Origin: Branchiostoma floridae
Lineage: Eukaryota; Chordata; Leptocardii; Amphioxiformes; Branchiostomatidae
Assembly (NCBI RefSeq): GCF_000003815.2
Contig: NC_049986.1
Location: 9,322,167-9,386,166, forward strand
DNA length: 64,000 nucleotides
Reading direction: 5' to 3'
This document shows positions 12,931 to 25,496 of the stretch, piece by piece. Under the pieces are notes generated by a model. That model did no database searches. It was not told where the DNA came from and was given only the letters and a program-made list of their open reading frames with translations. The position numbers and the translations under genes were made by a program. Each line of letters begins with the position of its first letter. The stretch's first letter is position 1.

Positions 12931-13840
12931 CAGTCAAACCTGTCTATAGCGGCCACTCAAGGGACTGGTCAAAATTGGCCACTATAGAGAGGTGGCCACT
13001 ATAGAGAATATGCTAATTAATTGACCACAAGCAATAAGTCACACATGGTTTTAGTACCCACTGGTCTTTATTTACATAATACAGTACTGTACATGTACTG
13101 CAATGATTTTTACACTATATGTATTAACAAAACAAAAGCTATAAAAAGTTTTAAATGTTCTACAGTTGATATTGTCTGAAGAGACCGGTATCGTCATATT
13201 TCTTTGATCTTTCGTCTTGGATCCTTTGATACTTCACCGTCCGTGTGTTCCCGCTCGCGTTCATACGTCAGATTCGTCCATTATGCTAATGTGGTACTCA
13301 CAAGAAAAGTCACGTCATTTAGACTTATCTCTTAATAAATGTAAGAATAAAATCCACCATAGTCTAAAGATCATATCATTTTGTCTTTGTAACAATTTAT
13401 GTAGAAAGTTTTTGTGGTGTAAATTAACCTAAGCGATAGTGTATTAAAACGTAACTTTACCACAATTTACCGCTCCGTAATATTGGTGTCGTCTGTTGAC
13501 CTTATATGACCTCGTTTGCCAGCGGGTATGGGTAGCGCCAGTTTACGAAGTTTTGTTTTGAAAATGAATTAAAGAGCTGGTTTTAAATCCGGCGTAGGGT
13601 GACGATACGGCCGCTGTATATGGCCGAACGCGTGCCGAAACATAGATCAGCGGTCCGCGTGGCCGTAATCGGCAGTGTTTTTGTATCTGCGGGACCGGAA
13701 ATCGTGTGGCCGTGGCCGCGTTGGACAGGTGACCGCTAAGCATATTTCTTAATCATTACGAATCCAAGGGACCGACAAAAAGTGGCCACTATGGGCAGGT
13801 GGCCGGTATGCAAAGGTGGTCGCTAATACAGGTTTGACTG
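12931..13840. mobile_element. TA-flanked TIR element, about 910 bp (Tc1/mariner-like, non-autonomous)
   Basis: Left end CAGTCAAACCTGTCTATAG and right end CTAATACAGGTTTGACTG are inverted, and both are bordered by TA, the target duplication of Tc1/mariner elements. Subterminal GTGGCCACTATAG-type repeats occur in both arms. The inside is locally CpG-rich (13500-13740) but holds only short open frames, so it cannot encode a transposase. Superfamily is inferred from the TA border only. Confidence 0.75.
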
Positions 13841-14249
13841 TATTGATTTTCTATGGGAGATCCTCCTCTACTGATAAACGATTATAGATGAATGACCACA
13901 GCTTTTATCTGACTGTTATGCAATTACAACTAGGTTAGATTAGAAACTATTGTCCTTTTAATCATATGACATATTTCATTTCTGTGGTCATTCTGTCTGA
14001 GTGCTCGAGGCTAACGATTATCCGACCACAGATGGAAATGTTGATGGCTTTGTGTAACATGTTTGACAATACTAAAGTCCTTTCATTTCAATATAGTAAT
14101 CAAGTTTGAAGAAGCCAAATACTTTAAAATTTCCCCTGATTTAGCATAATGTAAATTATTTGAACTGTTGACAATAAATATCAATATACTGTTACTAGGG
14201 TTTTGGGGAAGCAACACAGATTTCATGAAAAATAACTGACAGTTATCAA

Positions 14250-15150
14250 GTAACATCTATTATCATAATACCGGTACGTTTACGACGATTTCTCTAGCCA
14301 TACTGATTTGACAAATTGTCAACGCATCATTTTCTCCAGTTACATGTTGCTGTTATAGGTTACCCTTGCCACTTCTTCTGTGTAACTTTTCTGCCACTCT
14401 TGTCCTGCTAAAAGCGTAATATTGTAATTGTAACACGCCGCGGAATTACACGGCGAACGGGCGCGTGGTTGGGAGGGGGTACAAAATACCGGTAGGAAGA
14501 AACACGGCACAATTAACTGCCTCTATGTACATTTATACATCCTCTGATGTTCCTTCCTTTCCTGTCAGTAAATGCATAAAACATAAACCTGTATGAGCAT
14601 ACAAAATGTCATGAGAAAACAGACGTATACTGTCAAGAATTTTCATTTAACTTCTGTCCGTCACAACCGCTATGACGTAACACTTCACTGCTAGCGTAGA
14701 TATAAAAATGGCGGGAAAATGGCTGCGTACGTTCAATTTTGCCCATTCAGTCGTAGATCCGGGCTATTATGCAACGGTTCTTCACACTTTTACATGAGTT
14801 GTAGGTCACCAACAGAAATTCAAGATTGTTGTTGAATCATGTTCGTCTTGTGCCGTGAGCATGTGTAATTATGATCTATATAAATTTGGCAGTGAATGTG
14901 ACAGTGTGTTCGTCCCACGACGAGCTGCCTACCCCGAAATTTAAAAAAAAGTATACTGAAAACTTTTGGCATTGTTGTCTTCGAATGCATTGTTATCGAT
15001 GCTTTATAAATGGTGTATTGGACACCTAGATGTCTGAAGTGTGCACAGCTCAGAAATAACTATTGTTGCATGTGTAGATCTCTTTAAGTTCCAGTATTTT
15101 TAATCTACCGGTATAAGTCTTACTACCGGTATTATGCCAATGCATGTTAA
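14250..15150. mobile_element. 0.9-kb TIR element, copy 1 (twin at 40180)
   Basis: Nearly identical to 40180-41067. Ends are imperfect inverted repeats: TAACAT...CATAATACCGGTA at the left and TACCGGTATTATG...ATGTTA at the right. No transposase frame. The middle has a promoter-like cluster: TATGACGTAAC at about 14671, TATAAAAATGGCGGGAAAAT at 14701. Non-autonomous DNA transposon, superfamily undetermined. Confidence 0.8.
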
Positions 15151-15559
15151 ATGCTATTTGGAGAAAATTTACATTGAACAATGTAACTGACATGTAGATT
15201 GTTGTAGTATTTTGTCTTTACAACCTTCTTCTGTTAAATGTTGCTTCAATTTGCTCTTTTTTTTAACTAAAAAAATTCTTTGGATGTGATTTCTACCTTT
15301 ATGATATGCCTGGTTGTACATAATTCATTTGAATGCCTCTGTACAAATACAATAACGTGTATAACTAGTGTCCTTTGTGTCTGTTATTACTACATGTACA
15401 TGTATATCTTTAGAATCCTTGAATCGCACATCAGCCAGTTTTCAAATTTGTGTCCATGCATATAAAAGTATGCCTATTGTTCACGTTTTTTACTGAGATG
15501 TTCTGTTTGGTGCTCCAATAAATTTCTAATCTTATAATTTTCTTGGTTCCCCTCTCCAG

Positions 15560-15663
15560 TGCAATGATTCCCTGGGGAACAGCTTCAACTGGCTGTACTT
15601 CATCCCCATCATCATCCTGGGCTCGTTCTTCATGCTCAACCTGGTCCTTGGTGTCCTCAGTGG
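15560..15663 (+). CDS. CaV2 exon: repeat I S6
   Basis: Encodes [20 protein letters not shown] and [15 protein letters not shown], the IS6 helix that lines the pore and forms the inner gate. Acceptor CCTCTCCAG, donor GTAAGT; 104 nt, phase 0 to 2. Confidence 0.96.
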
Positions 15664-15764
15664 GTAAGTACAGAGCCTGACTTACAAATATTCTCACACA
15701 CCTTAGCATGTAATGGTTAACACTTAGTCTAGTGCCATCTGAACAGCTTAGGTGTAGGCTACTA

Positions 15765-15965
15765 GTAGGTTTCTATAGCCTCCATGACATCTTGCGCTAC
15801 AACAGACTCTGTTGGTATGGCTACGTGCAAAAAACGACCCATGACAGTTGGCCAAGAAAGGACTTGAACTTGTATGTATTTGGCCAGAACCCACGTGAGT
15901 GCCCCAAGAGGAGATGGGTAGACAGATCTTACAAAACTGGACTTGCAAAAAGCCACCCCCCTTGA
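15765..15965 (+). mobile_element. Non-LTR retrotransposon 3-prime fragment (degenerate)
   Basis: The frame reads LRYNRLCWYGYVQK, then NPRECPKRRWVDRSYKTGL before a stop. This matches the general C-terminal pattern of many LINE polymerase proteins (LRW-GHV-R, then RGRPKKRW-D). Only this tail remains; the fragment starts about 100 bases after the IS6 exon and is cut off at its 5-prime end, as is usual for LINE insertions. Recognition is from pattern memory. Confidence 0.55.
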
Positions 15966-16115
15966 CAGAGGTGGATAGAATTGCAACCCTATGTCCAGAG
16001 ACCTCCAAGTCTTTTTTTTATCAGGGCTGTCTCCAGCTTTAATGAAGTTTAAATCTTTTTTTGTCCCACTCATTGTTTGGGAGCCCTTCTGTCCTTGTGA
16101 GCTCACAAAAGGAAG
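15960..16115. repeat. Dispersed repeat shared with 43745-43985
   Basis: Shares CTCCAGCTTTAATG-like text, TGTCCCACTCATTGTTTG and GGAGACAGCC-type ends with 43745-43985. Directly follows the LINE tail, so it could be that element's 3-prime UTR. Confidence 0.45.
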
Positions 16116-16962
16116 TTTTCATCTATTTTATCCTCTGACCAAGACATACCAAAGACTTAAGAAGTAGTATAGTCTGCTTCTCTGCTTAGCACTTTGGGAA
16201 AGACTATGGAAACACCCTGCTACCAGTGGAATAGCCCACTGCTATAGTATTGTGTTGGTACAAGTGTGTGTGTGGCCCAAGGACTAAGGGCATAGAGACA
16301 GCCACTGCCCAATACACATGTGGGAAGAAATTCAACCTTTTAAATGTGCCTCCTGTACTTTTTGTGAAAAAAAAAGACTCTATCAAGCAATATATCAGGT
16401 ATTGTATGATATCAGCTTTTCTATGTGGTTTTCAGTACCAAGGACAGTAACAATGGCCTTCCATTATATTATTCAGTATTCTCTATCAAGCTTGCAAGAC
16501 GATCAACTTAAGCTAACCATGCATTGTACATCTCCCGTAATACCATCAGTACACCTACATGTACGTCAACCAAACTCCTCCAACAGATGGTGACAAATTA
16601 TTATTACAGTACTGTGACTAAACAGGCTTCCAATACAATGGAACTTATTCAAGTCAGATTTTCTATCAATTATCATCCATCAGCCAGATCTAAAATCTAT
16701 GATGGAATGTTGTACAATACAATTATGAATAAAAGATCAATGATTTGTAAAAGCTGTTACATGTCTTTATACTGAGCTGTCTCTGTCCAGTCAATGTATA
16801 TCCAATTTGATAAAGATTTCAGTGATTAAAAAGATTTCCATCAACGAAATCTTCTCAGACTTTGAAACTCAAGGGAATACACAATGAATAATTTTTGTAT
16901 ATCAAAGTCCTGAGGGTATGGATATAAACCAGTCAATATCTGACGATTTACATGTACTTTAA

Positions 16963-17908
16963 CCCTATTCAGACCGGGCTTTTTTGGTCATCCCTGGACC
17001 GGGGGGGGGGGCTTTTGAGGCCCTCCACTTCTAAGTCCTCTAACTCTTGAACGTCGTGCCTTAGGGCCACCAAATTTTCAGGACATGATATCGACATAAT
17101 ATCTGACGTGTATTTGACGTTTGACGTTACGATGACGTACGATGACGTAATTATGACGTCATCAATTTGATTATGTTGGCCGGACCCATGAAAAAAGGGT
17201 ATTCTCAGAAAACTTCAAGTTATACTACAAAAATGTAACAACAAGTCCAGATAACAGAATAATAATGTTTATTACAACTTTTATTGCCAATAGCAACATC
17301 GATGACGTCATAATGACGTCATAAAATGACGTCATGCACATCTAAGATACGAGTTAGGCTCCGCCATATTATATCCACCACCTTGAATTTTTAAAAGTAC
17401 TTTTTTTGCAACAAATAATCGCAAAGGGCAATGTAAATACACTAAATTCATTCATTTAGATGGTTTTTGATGAAAAAATACAAGGTAGTTACAAATTTTA
17501 AGGGATAATTAGCTTGTTATTCTTGATCTGGCCATACGGTCCGCCATCTTGGATTTTGGGCTGATGACGTCATCAAATTAGCATAATTTATGCATATATA
17601 ATTATGAAAGATATGCTAAATAATATAAGATTTTATTTATGTAATAAAATAGCAGTAATATAGCAAATAAATGTGAAAAATACATTGTTAGAACCAAAAA
17701 TAGTGATTTTTGGCAAAACTGCCTGTCAGCAAACGGTTGCCATGGCAACACGAAAAAATGGAAAATTAGTCAAACTTCGTAAAATTGTTGCCAACAATAT
17801 TTTAGGAAAACTCACCAAATTTGGTGGCTTTAGCGTAAGGCGTTCTGGCGTTATAGGACATCGAAGTTGGCGCGGGCCTCAAAAGCCCCCCCCCCGGTCT
17901 GAATAGGG
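16963..17908. mobile_element. piggyBac-like non-autonomous element with TTAA target duplication
   Basis: Left end CCCTATTCAGACCGGG and right end CCCGGTCTGAATAGGG are perfect inverted repeats, preceded and followed by TTAA (16959-16962 and 17909-17912). CCC-starting termini with TTAA duplications are typical of the piggyBac superfamily. About 946 bp, with no transposase frame. Inner arms GGCTTTTGAGGCCC / GGGCCTCAAAAGCCC extend the inverted repeat. Confidence 0.85.
17154..17572. promoter_or_regulatory. Cluster of five TGACGTCA (CRE) palindromes
   Basis: Perfect TGACGTCA at 17154, 17303, 17314, 17327 and 17565, plus several TGACGTA/TGACGTT half-like sites at 17104-17150. CREB/ATF proteins bind this octamer in animals; function here is not shown. 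Confidence 0.6.
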
Positions 17909-20331
17909 TTAAAAGCATTTAAGTTTGCATGGATTTAATTTCGCAGTATCGGGAAAAAGGACTTTTCGCAGTGGTTTTAAGTTTGTGGTAGCATCATGCA
18001 CTGTAGTCTCTTACTGCCATGGAAAAATGTTCATGGTGGTTTTAAGTTTGCGGTGAAGCAGCCCCCTCAAAAACCACGAACATTAAACCACCACGAAAGT
18101 TTCTGCATTTACATTATCTCACAATGCTGGTATGATATTTCTAAGAAAATCTGGTAGAATTCTGGAGCATTTTGCTAAGGGGAAATGACTATGACTGCTT
18201 TTTTGATAGATTGCGACATTCTTGTACAGCTCTATAGCTGTTTTTTTGCCATAATTGTACCCACTGGTAAATGATTACACATGTGGGCCTTCATCCAGAT
18301 TTTGAGTGACATCTTTCCTGACGAAAAAATCAATACGCGAGGCAGTTTGGGAAAATGAAGTGCCCGTTGTGTATAGAGAGGATTAAGTTTGTTCCAATTT
18401 TGGGAATCTCTCGATGGTTGAGACATAATGCCTCTTCTTGGAACCACGAAACGAAAATCAGAACACAAGACAAATTGCCTGATACGTAACAAAGACTGGA
18501 CAGCCCAATCAGTCATGATTGAATTTGACTATACAGATAGGAATTAGTGACGGAGAACTCAGAAAAATAATTGTCTTTTGCAGGAAAAACATATTGATAT
18601 GTAAATCCTACCTGTGACATCGATGTTGAGCATCGATATTGTAAATCCTGAAATGTTTGCTTTGGTTTTACTTCCTGCTTGAAAAATGGAGGACATAGTT
18701 TTTATTCTGCAATCTGCATGCATCGTGCATATTTGTGTGTGTGACTGGCTAGCTATCTTATGAACCTCTGAATGGATTGCCAAATTATTTGGTATGTGGG
18801 TGGGTGTTGTTGACCTGACCATTCTTCTTGATTATGGGCCTCCTGGCGGCCAAATGTCGTACTACAATGTCCCACAGAATATTAAGAACTTATATAAATG
18901 CTTGCCTTAATTTAATTTTCCCAGTTTTCTCAGTGACCCTCCCCATTGCATATTGATGATGCCGTGAATATGTAGTCCCAACATATTACCATGAAACTAC
19001 AGAATTGTTACATTTAACATGAAGATTGATATTGTTCTGGATCCCATAATATCAAGATTTGTGCATGTTTACAGTTTGAATCAAAAAGTCAACTTCAAAA
19101 TGTCTGCCTACAATACATTTGTTGCCAAAAGCACCCTTGCATACATTTACCATTATGATTGCTTAATATATGTTTATGCTCTGCACTGCCTATCATATGT
19201 TTTCACTTTATTCAACAATTTGCAACGTTAGGCTCTTGAATGATGGGACATAAGGCCATTCAAGGCCTACCATCTACTATAAGCTATCCCCCGGGGGTTA
19301 AAATCTCATTTTTGAGAACACCGTGTGACATTTCACATGCAACATATTGATCCAGTGGGCATATAAAAGAGCAAAAGCTAATGAAGGATCCTCCATTTTG
19401 TTCAATTATTTAACGTTCGTCACAAGAATCATGCAATGATAAAGCAGGTTTTCAGAAAAATGATCAATAGTTCCTTATTTACTTTTCATGTCCAATTACT
19501 TTGCTGCCATAATTTTGGTCCAGCTAGATTAGGGAGTGTTAGAAAATACAACAGGTGTCATTTTTGGCAATTTTTCAAGATGACTTCCAACATGCATGAT
19601 TTGGAATTCCAAGTGCAGTAACTGTTGCATTCAGGAGATAAACTGTTCATAACACAGCCCTTGGCAGAAACAGTAGGATGTGATAGCAATCTAAATCATG
19701 TACATATTGATGGGGGGTCATTTCAGGCTAACGTATTATATTCTGTACACCTGGAAGTTCTGAATATTAAGTAAGTTTTAAAAAAATATTGAAATACGGA
19801 TACTAATATTGTAGAATGCCAGAGTCAATTCCAAAGTAACAGAAAATGTAAAAGCACAAAAAGAATTCCTCTGAGTGAATAATTTCTTGTGAGTTTTGTC
19901 ATTTGTTCAACCTTCCTGGCCACTTAACTAGATTCATAATGAGGGAAACTTTTTTAAAAACTTTTTTTATATTTGCACGCTTGCATCAGTTTTTGGGCTC
20001 CAAAGGATGTAATCCATACGATCAAATCAACATGGCCTTATTGTCAGAAAGTAGGAATAGGCACAATTTCAAACTTTAAGGAAACACGCCTCTTCCCCTG
20101 TTTTGATACCAAACACAGCAAAGTGCATACATCATGCACATTTTCTTTATCACAGAAAAGCCCTTCTCTGTATGAGTGATCTTGATTGAGTACATGGAGA
20201 GACTTTGCGTAGATCCTAGATTTGCACTCCTGTGACTAAGATTCAGTGCTAGATCTGCTGAACTTGACTGTGAATATTGGATGTGACACGAAGCTGAGTC
20301 AGAGAGAAGGCCCTGCCTCCCGCCGCGGTAG

Positions 20332-20380
20332 ATAATGAGTCCGGGGTGGGCCAATTTGGCCTCCCCACCACTCGTTATGA
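20332..20380. repeat. GC-rich hairpin
   Basis: ATAATGAGT...GGGGTGGGCCAA faces TTTGGCCTCCCC...ACTCGTTAT, an imperfect inverted repeat with almost no loop. Probably part of a small repeat element. Confidence 0.5.
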
Positions 20381-23340
20381 GGCAACGTGATTGGAGAAAA
20401 TCTGCAGCCGCAGCATGACGTCCCACATAAACCAGGGCACCATCGATTTTTTATTCTCTTCTCCCTGGCTCTCTTCATGTGTACCAGGAAAGACAGGAGT
20501 AATGTTAGGGATAGGCACCATTTGCTACATGCATACTCAACAGCATAGTCAACAGGCACATTGTGAAGCTATTCAAGGCTCAATTATTTCAATGTCTAAT
20601 GCCAGTCCAGACTTGTTGAGTACATGCAATTGCATGTAGCACATGCATATGTAGCTCATATATATCACTAAGAGATCTTTACAGCTGAATATGTCTTAGA
20701 AATATCAGACTTTTCTGAACCAAAGCCAGAACTGCAGGACTCGAAGGGCAAAAAACACATGCTCTAAAATCTATATTTGGTTAACCCAGGCAATAGAAAC
20801 TTTATACAATCTTTTCTTCATACATATGAATGGGCTAATCTAAGAGACCATCAATTGTTTAGAACAACATTTACAGCTGTTAGCTTTATTTTCTCCAGAC
20901 ATTTCTATTGATGAGACCATTGCAATGTAGTAAGTTCCTCCCCAAAATTACCTTGTTTCCAACTTACACAAAATTTAATACATTCCATATATTATTGGAG
21001 CATGTGTCAAAAAGGTGAGAAAAAGGGACACTTTCAAAAAAGGGTGGCAATGATTGATGTAACTTTCACCTTATTCTAAGATAATTCCTACTATACGATA
21101 TGCATTCCTTCTTTCAGATGCTTTAGCTGACAGAAGCTATAAAAAGGCAAAATTTGTGAGTGCCCTTTTGAAGTCAGGACAGGAGCAAGGTATAAATGCA
21201 CTAGATACTCAAAAACAACATTGTGATGGACGGACAGTGTCTACAAAATGGGGCTACCAGGTTGTTGACCTACAATTCTGCCAATTTTGTAGATAGCTCG
21301 TAATTCGAGGCCGCCGACCTCCTTCCGAAAACAGATGGCAGTGTTCACAGGCACTTTGGAGGGAGGCAGCAAACGATCAGTGTACAAACAACATTATTAC
21401 GAGACATCGACTTTCCATCCTGCGATTTATCAATGTACGGATAAACAAGTCACGTTTAAAGACATGCTTTTCTTCACAAAGGTCAAACCAAGTTACAATG
21501 ACATACGTTCAAGTTTTCGGCTCAAAGAATATGCTTGTTCTTTTAAAAGATACTCCAACACTTATATTTCAAAACATAAATCTGACATCATGACATAATA
21601 ACACTTTTAAATTTTCTTCATATCAACTACTCTATATTCTAATCCTAAAACTAAAGAAATAATCATTATCTTTCCCACTGTCAGATGTTATGATTTAACT
21701 AAAAAAAAGCTGCTTTGTCCAAACTGTCTATTACTCTAAAAAAAATGATCCACGTTATGTCCTGCCATTACTTTCTGTCCAAGTAATTACCATTAATTAC
21801 TTAGCAGAGCTATCAATTCAAACCTAATCTGGTCCAGCTGCGCAACACATTGGAGCTATCAAATCAAGATTGACTTGCAAAACAATGCATATTAATTCCC
21901 TTTATGATACTTTGTACTAAATAATGATAGCTTTTTTAGGCATAGTCTACCAATGGAACTTGACTATAATGTAAGCTGAAACATATTCTTTTAGAGCTTT
22001 AGAGCAAAAATATGTTGTTGTGTAAATTGAAATTCTTCCAAGCATCGTTTATGATGTAGTTAATATTTTGCTTGTACTGAGACCATATCTCTAAAAGGTG
22101 CAAATACTAACAGTAATCATATATATATAATTCTTGTTAATGTTTGGAAAGCTTCAAGTCACACACAAGAAAAATATATATTGCACCTTTGACAAATCCC
22201 CACTCCCACTTCCCCTTTGGATTAAGCTACTTTTATGTGTGTAGTGATGCATTATTTCACACTTCACAGAAAAGCCTGTGTAAATCCAGTGGGAATTCAT
22301 CCATGTCCTTGCATTTCGAGGTAATTAGTACACTGTGAGTAAGGGTTATACATAGTACACAACCAGGTCACTGAAGACAAGAAGGATAAACATCCTTGCT
22401 GAAGATAATCTAGAAAAAGTCCACTCAAAGTTTAGTTCAGCTCTATTATGTTACACATGCTTCATCTAAAATTTTGACATATTTCTCATTGCATATTTTA
22501 AATGTTTTTCTTCTTATTCTTTTGCTGTAACTTTTATTTCTGGAGAAAATCAAAGAAATCACATTTCATTTAGCTTTAGGGGCTTATGTTATGCTGCCAT
22601 GAATATTTTTCATGTAAATCTTTTGCTTTAATTATTTTTGGAGTAATTCCAATAAAGAATATTATTACATTGGTTTAGCTTTAGGGCCTATGATATGTTA
22701 CCTTAAGATAATGTTTTCCTTATAGTTCTTTGCTATATAACTATTTTGGAGAGAATCCAAGAAAGAACATTATTACTTTGGTGTTGCTCCAGGGGACTTT
22801 GATACTCCAATATGACTTCTAATTTTTTGCCTAACCTCTTTATGGAGAATATCCAAAATAGTCTTACTCTGATATGTCTTTAGGTGACAAGTTGTCTTGA
22901 AGTAGGTGGGGGCCATGTGGCTTAGAGTCAGGTATACATGTATTGGATTATTAGTTCATGATAATGAACATTTCATAATATATATAGTCAGCATTTACAG
23001 TATGGAACTTTATGGCTGATCCCTGCAATATACATGTATCATAAATTCAATACTGTTAGTAGTGCATTTGGGACATGTGTGTAACTATGCATACAACTAG
23101 TATTGGAAATGATATATGATATGAATATGCACATTGCACATGTGAGCTATGAAAAGACGTCAGAATGTGAACTGCCTGGTGCTATTTGAATACCAATGGA
23201 AAATTCTTTCCAGGTCCTTCTTTTTAAATACTGTAATTCTTTCCAAATCTGCTTACTATGTTCACTGCATGTTACATCTACTCACTGCCAGAGGCTGCAA
23301 TGATATGTGAAGTAGAGATCATGTGAACTTATTTTGGTTT

Positions 23341-23546
23341 GTAACATTAGTTTACCTTTATGTTTGGAGTAACCTGTATTAATTGTTTTTAAAAACAGTT
23401 TGTTCAGGTGTATAAAGTCCCATCACAATGGTTTCTAACTGGAACATTTTGTCCTTCAACTTGATAACTAGTTATATCCAAAATCCCTGGTGTGAAAAAC
23501 GATGGATGGAGGTTATATCCTGCTGATAAAGGTGAACTAGCATTAC
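23341..23546. mobile_element. 0.2-kb TIR element family A, copy 4
   Basis: Left end TAACATTAGTTTACCTTTAT, right end GATAAAGGTGAACTAGCATT, with an inner GTAACCTGTATTAATTG / GGAGGTTATATCC pair. Confidence 0.65.
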
Positions 23547-23924
23547 CACCCACACAAACGAAAGACAGACTATTAACACAGCAGAAAAAGACATATTTGA
23601 CTTATTGCTTAATGTTCTCCTCACCAAATATTCCACAGGAATTTGATATGTGTTACACAGGAATTATGGTGTTTTTTGTGGTGACAACAAACTAAAACAA
23701 AGGGATGTTATCGAAGGAACAAGGCAATTGTTGAATGTAGATGCATTATATTGTACCCGGCATTATCCTATTTCTTATCTCTGGAGGCTGGAAGTCTCTC
23801 TGCAGCCTGGAATAGTTTAATTTGAGGTTCCAGGACTTAAGAACAACACCTTAAGCTTTCCGTGCCTGTGTAGAATGTTAAGTAGCTGTCTAGCCAGTCC
23901 ATTAAGGCCGTCCTAGCTTATTTC

Positions 23925-24990
23925 TGCATGGGTCCTGACAAATGACTCCTGTGTATCAAATACGTCTTCACCAACCATCCCCTGGTCCCTGCAGCATCTA
24001 ATGAATCCCTCCTGGCAGAGAAAACTGACACATCGGGTCCATCGGTGATGTAACAAATGTGTAGTACTTGTCCTATTATTCATCCGCCCTTTAAGGAATG
24101 GCCCTGTCCATGGTGCTGATTTCTCTACTGTATACAACAACTGGTTTGTCTTGGGAACTCGGTGACAGTTCTTGAACTGAAAACTGACACATTGGGTCCA
24201 TCAGTGATGTAACAAATGTGTAGTACTTGTCCTATTATTCATCCGCCCTTTTAGGTAATGGGCCTGTCCATGGTGCTGATTTCTGAACTGTATGCAACAA
24301 CTGGTTTGTCTTGGGAACATGGTTACAGTTTTTGACCTGAAAACTTACACATTATGTCCATCGGTGATGTAACAAATGTGTAGTACTTGTCCTATTATTC
24401 ATCCGCCCTTTTAGGTAATGGCCCTGTCCAAGGTGCTGATTTCTCTGCTGTATGCAACAACTGGTTTGTCTTGGGAACTCGGTGACAGTTTTTAACCAGA
24501 CAAAACTGACACATTGGATCCATCAGTGATGTAAAAATGTGTAGTACTTGTCCTATTACTCATCCGCCCTTTTAGCTAATGGCCTTGTCCATGGTGCTGA
24601 TTTCTGAACTGTATGCAACAACTGGTTTGTCTTGGGGCCTTGGTGACAGTTCTTGAACTGAAAACTGACACATTGGGTCCATTGGTGATGTAACAAATGT
24701 GTAGCACTTGTCCTAATACTCATCCGCCCTCTTATGTAATGACCCTGTCCATGGTGCTGATTTCTGGGCTGTATGCAACAACTGGTTTGTCTTGGGGCCT
24801 TTGTGACATTTTTTGAACTGAAAACTGACACATTGGGTCCATTGGTGATGTAACAAATGTGTAGTACTTGTCCTATTACTCATCAGCAGTTTTAGGTAAT
24901 GGCCCTGTCCATGGTGCTGAATTCTTGGCTGTAAGCAACAACTGGTTTGTCTTGGGGCCTTTGTGACCATTTTTACCTGAAATCTGTTGA
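23925..24990. repeat. Tandem array, unit about 160 bp, about seven copies
   Basis: Each unit contains CTGACACATTGGGTCCATC, TGTAACAAATGTGTAGTACT, CATCCGCCCTTTTAGG, CTGTCCATGGTGCTGATTTC and CAACAACTGGTTTGTCTTGG. The first unit is the most diverged and longer. The minus-strand open frames are repeats of the unit and not a gene. Confidence 0.92.
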
Positions 24991-25496
24991 CAGGCTGACA
25001 ACAATGCTTAAAGAATGAAGAAGATGAAATTCATTCTCTACCAGAATCCTTTATGAATAAGGGAGAAAACAAAGAAGTCACACATAATGTGTGATATTGA
25101 ATGAACATAACGAATAACTCTTAGTTGATATAATGTATTATGAATACTTTCTGGTATCAAATTGAAAATAATGTAGTTGAATAATATTCATGTTCACCTT
25201 GTCCTTTTTAATTATTCATTCAGAAATGCCCCACTTCTTGATTCTTTGTACATGCATGGCATATTTTGGTAGATGTTAAATACTTCTTTCTTATCATAGA
25301 AAGGAATTCATCAAAAGTGAAAATATCTTTTTTATGTTTTACAATTGTTGCAATATTTTAACAGCATTACAACAATATGTCTTTTTGCATTGTTACTGTG
25401 CCATTCTTGATGAATAATCAAGGATGTATCTTATATAGCCTTACTGCCAAAGAAATTCATTTTGCCTTTTTTAAGACTGTAATTTTTCTTTCACAG

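Larger units (their letters stand above)
10425..15559. other. Intron content, 5.1 kb
   Basis: Contains a local duplicated stretch (GGCACATTG-GGACACTGACAGGAAGTTAG at about 10543 and 10728), a CA microsatellite, a tRNA-derived SINE fragment on the minus strand, a TA-flanked TIR element (12931-13840) and copy 1 of the 0.9-kb element (14250-15150). No extra exon was recognised. Confidence 0.6.
16954..18114. repeat. Palindromic MITE-like element, copy 2, interrupted by TTAA insertion
   Basis: If 16963-17912 is removed, the flanks join to GTACTTTAAAAGCATTTAAG, which matches the reverse complement of the end of copy 1 (CTACTGTAAATGCATTTAAG) apart from two bases. The rest (17913-18114) matches copy 1 in reverse complement, ending GTTTCTGCATTTACA. 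Confidence 0.6.
15664..25496. other. Intron content, 9.8 kb
   Basis: Largest intron in the window. It holds a LINE tail (15765-15965), a repeat also present at 43745-43985, a TTAA-flanked element nested in another element (16954-18114), a GC-rich hairpin (20332-20380), copy 4 of TIR family A and a 160-bp tandem array (23925-24990). A TTTCAG-ATGCTTTAGC site at about 21118 was considered and no exon is supported. Confidence 0.6.

Noticed and set aside
21110-21180. Possible extra exon after TTCTTTCAG
   Set aside because: A stop follows within a few codons in the needed phase and nothing resembles a channel segment.
24556-24970. Minus-strand frames with repeated peptides in the 160-bp array
   Set aside because: They follow the tandem unit, break between units and have no gene context.
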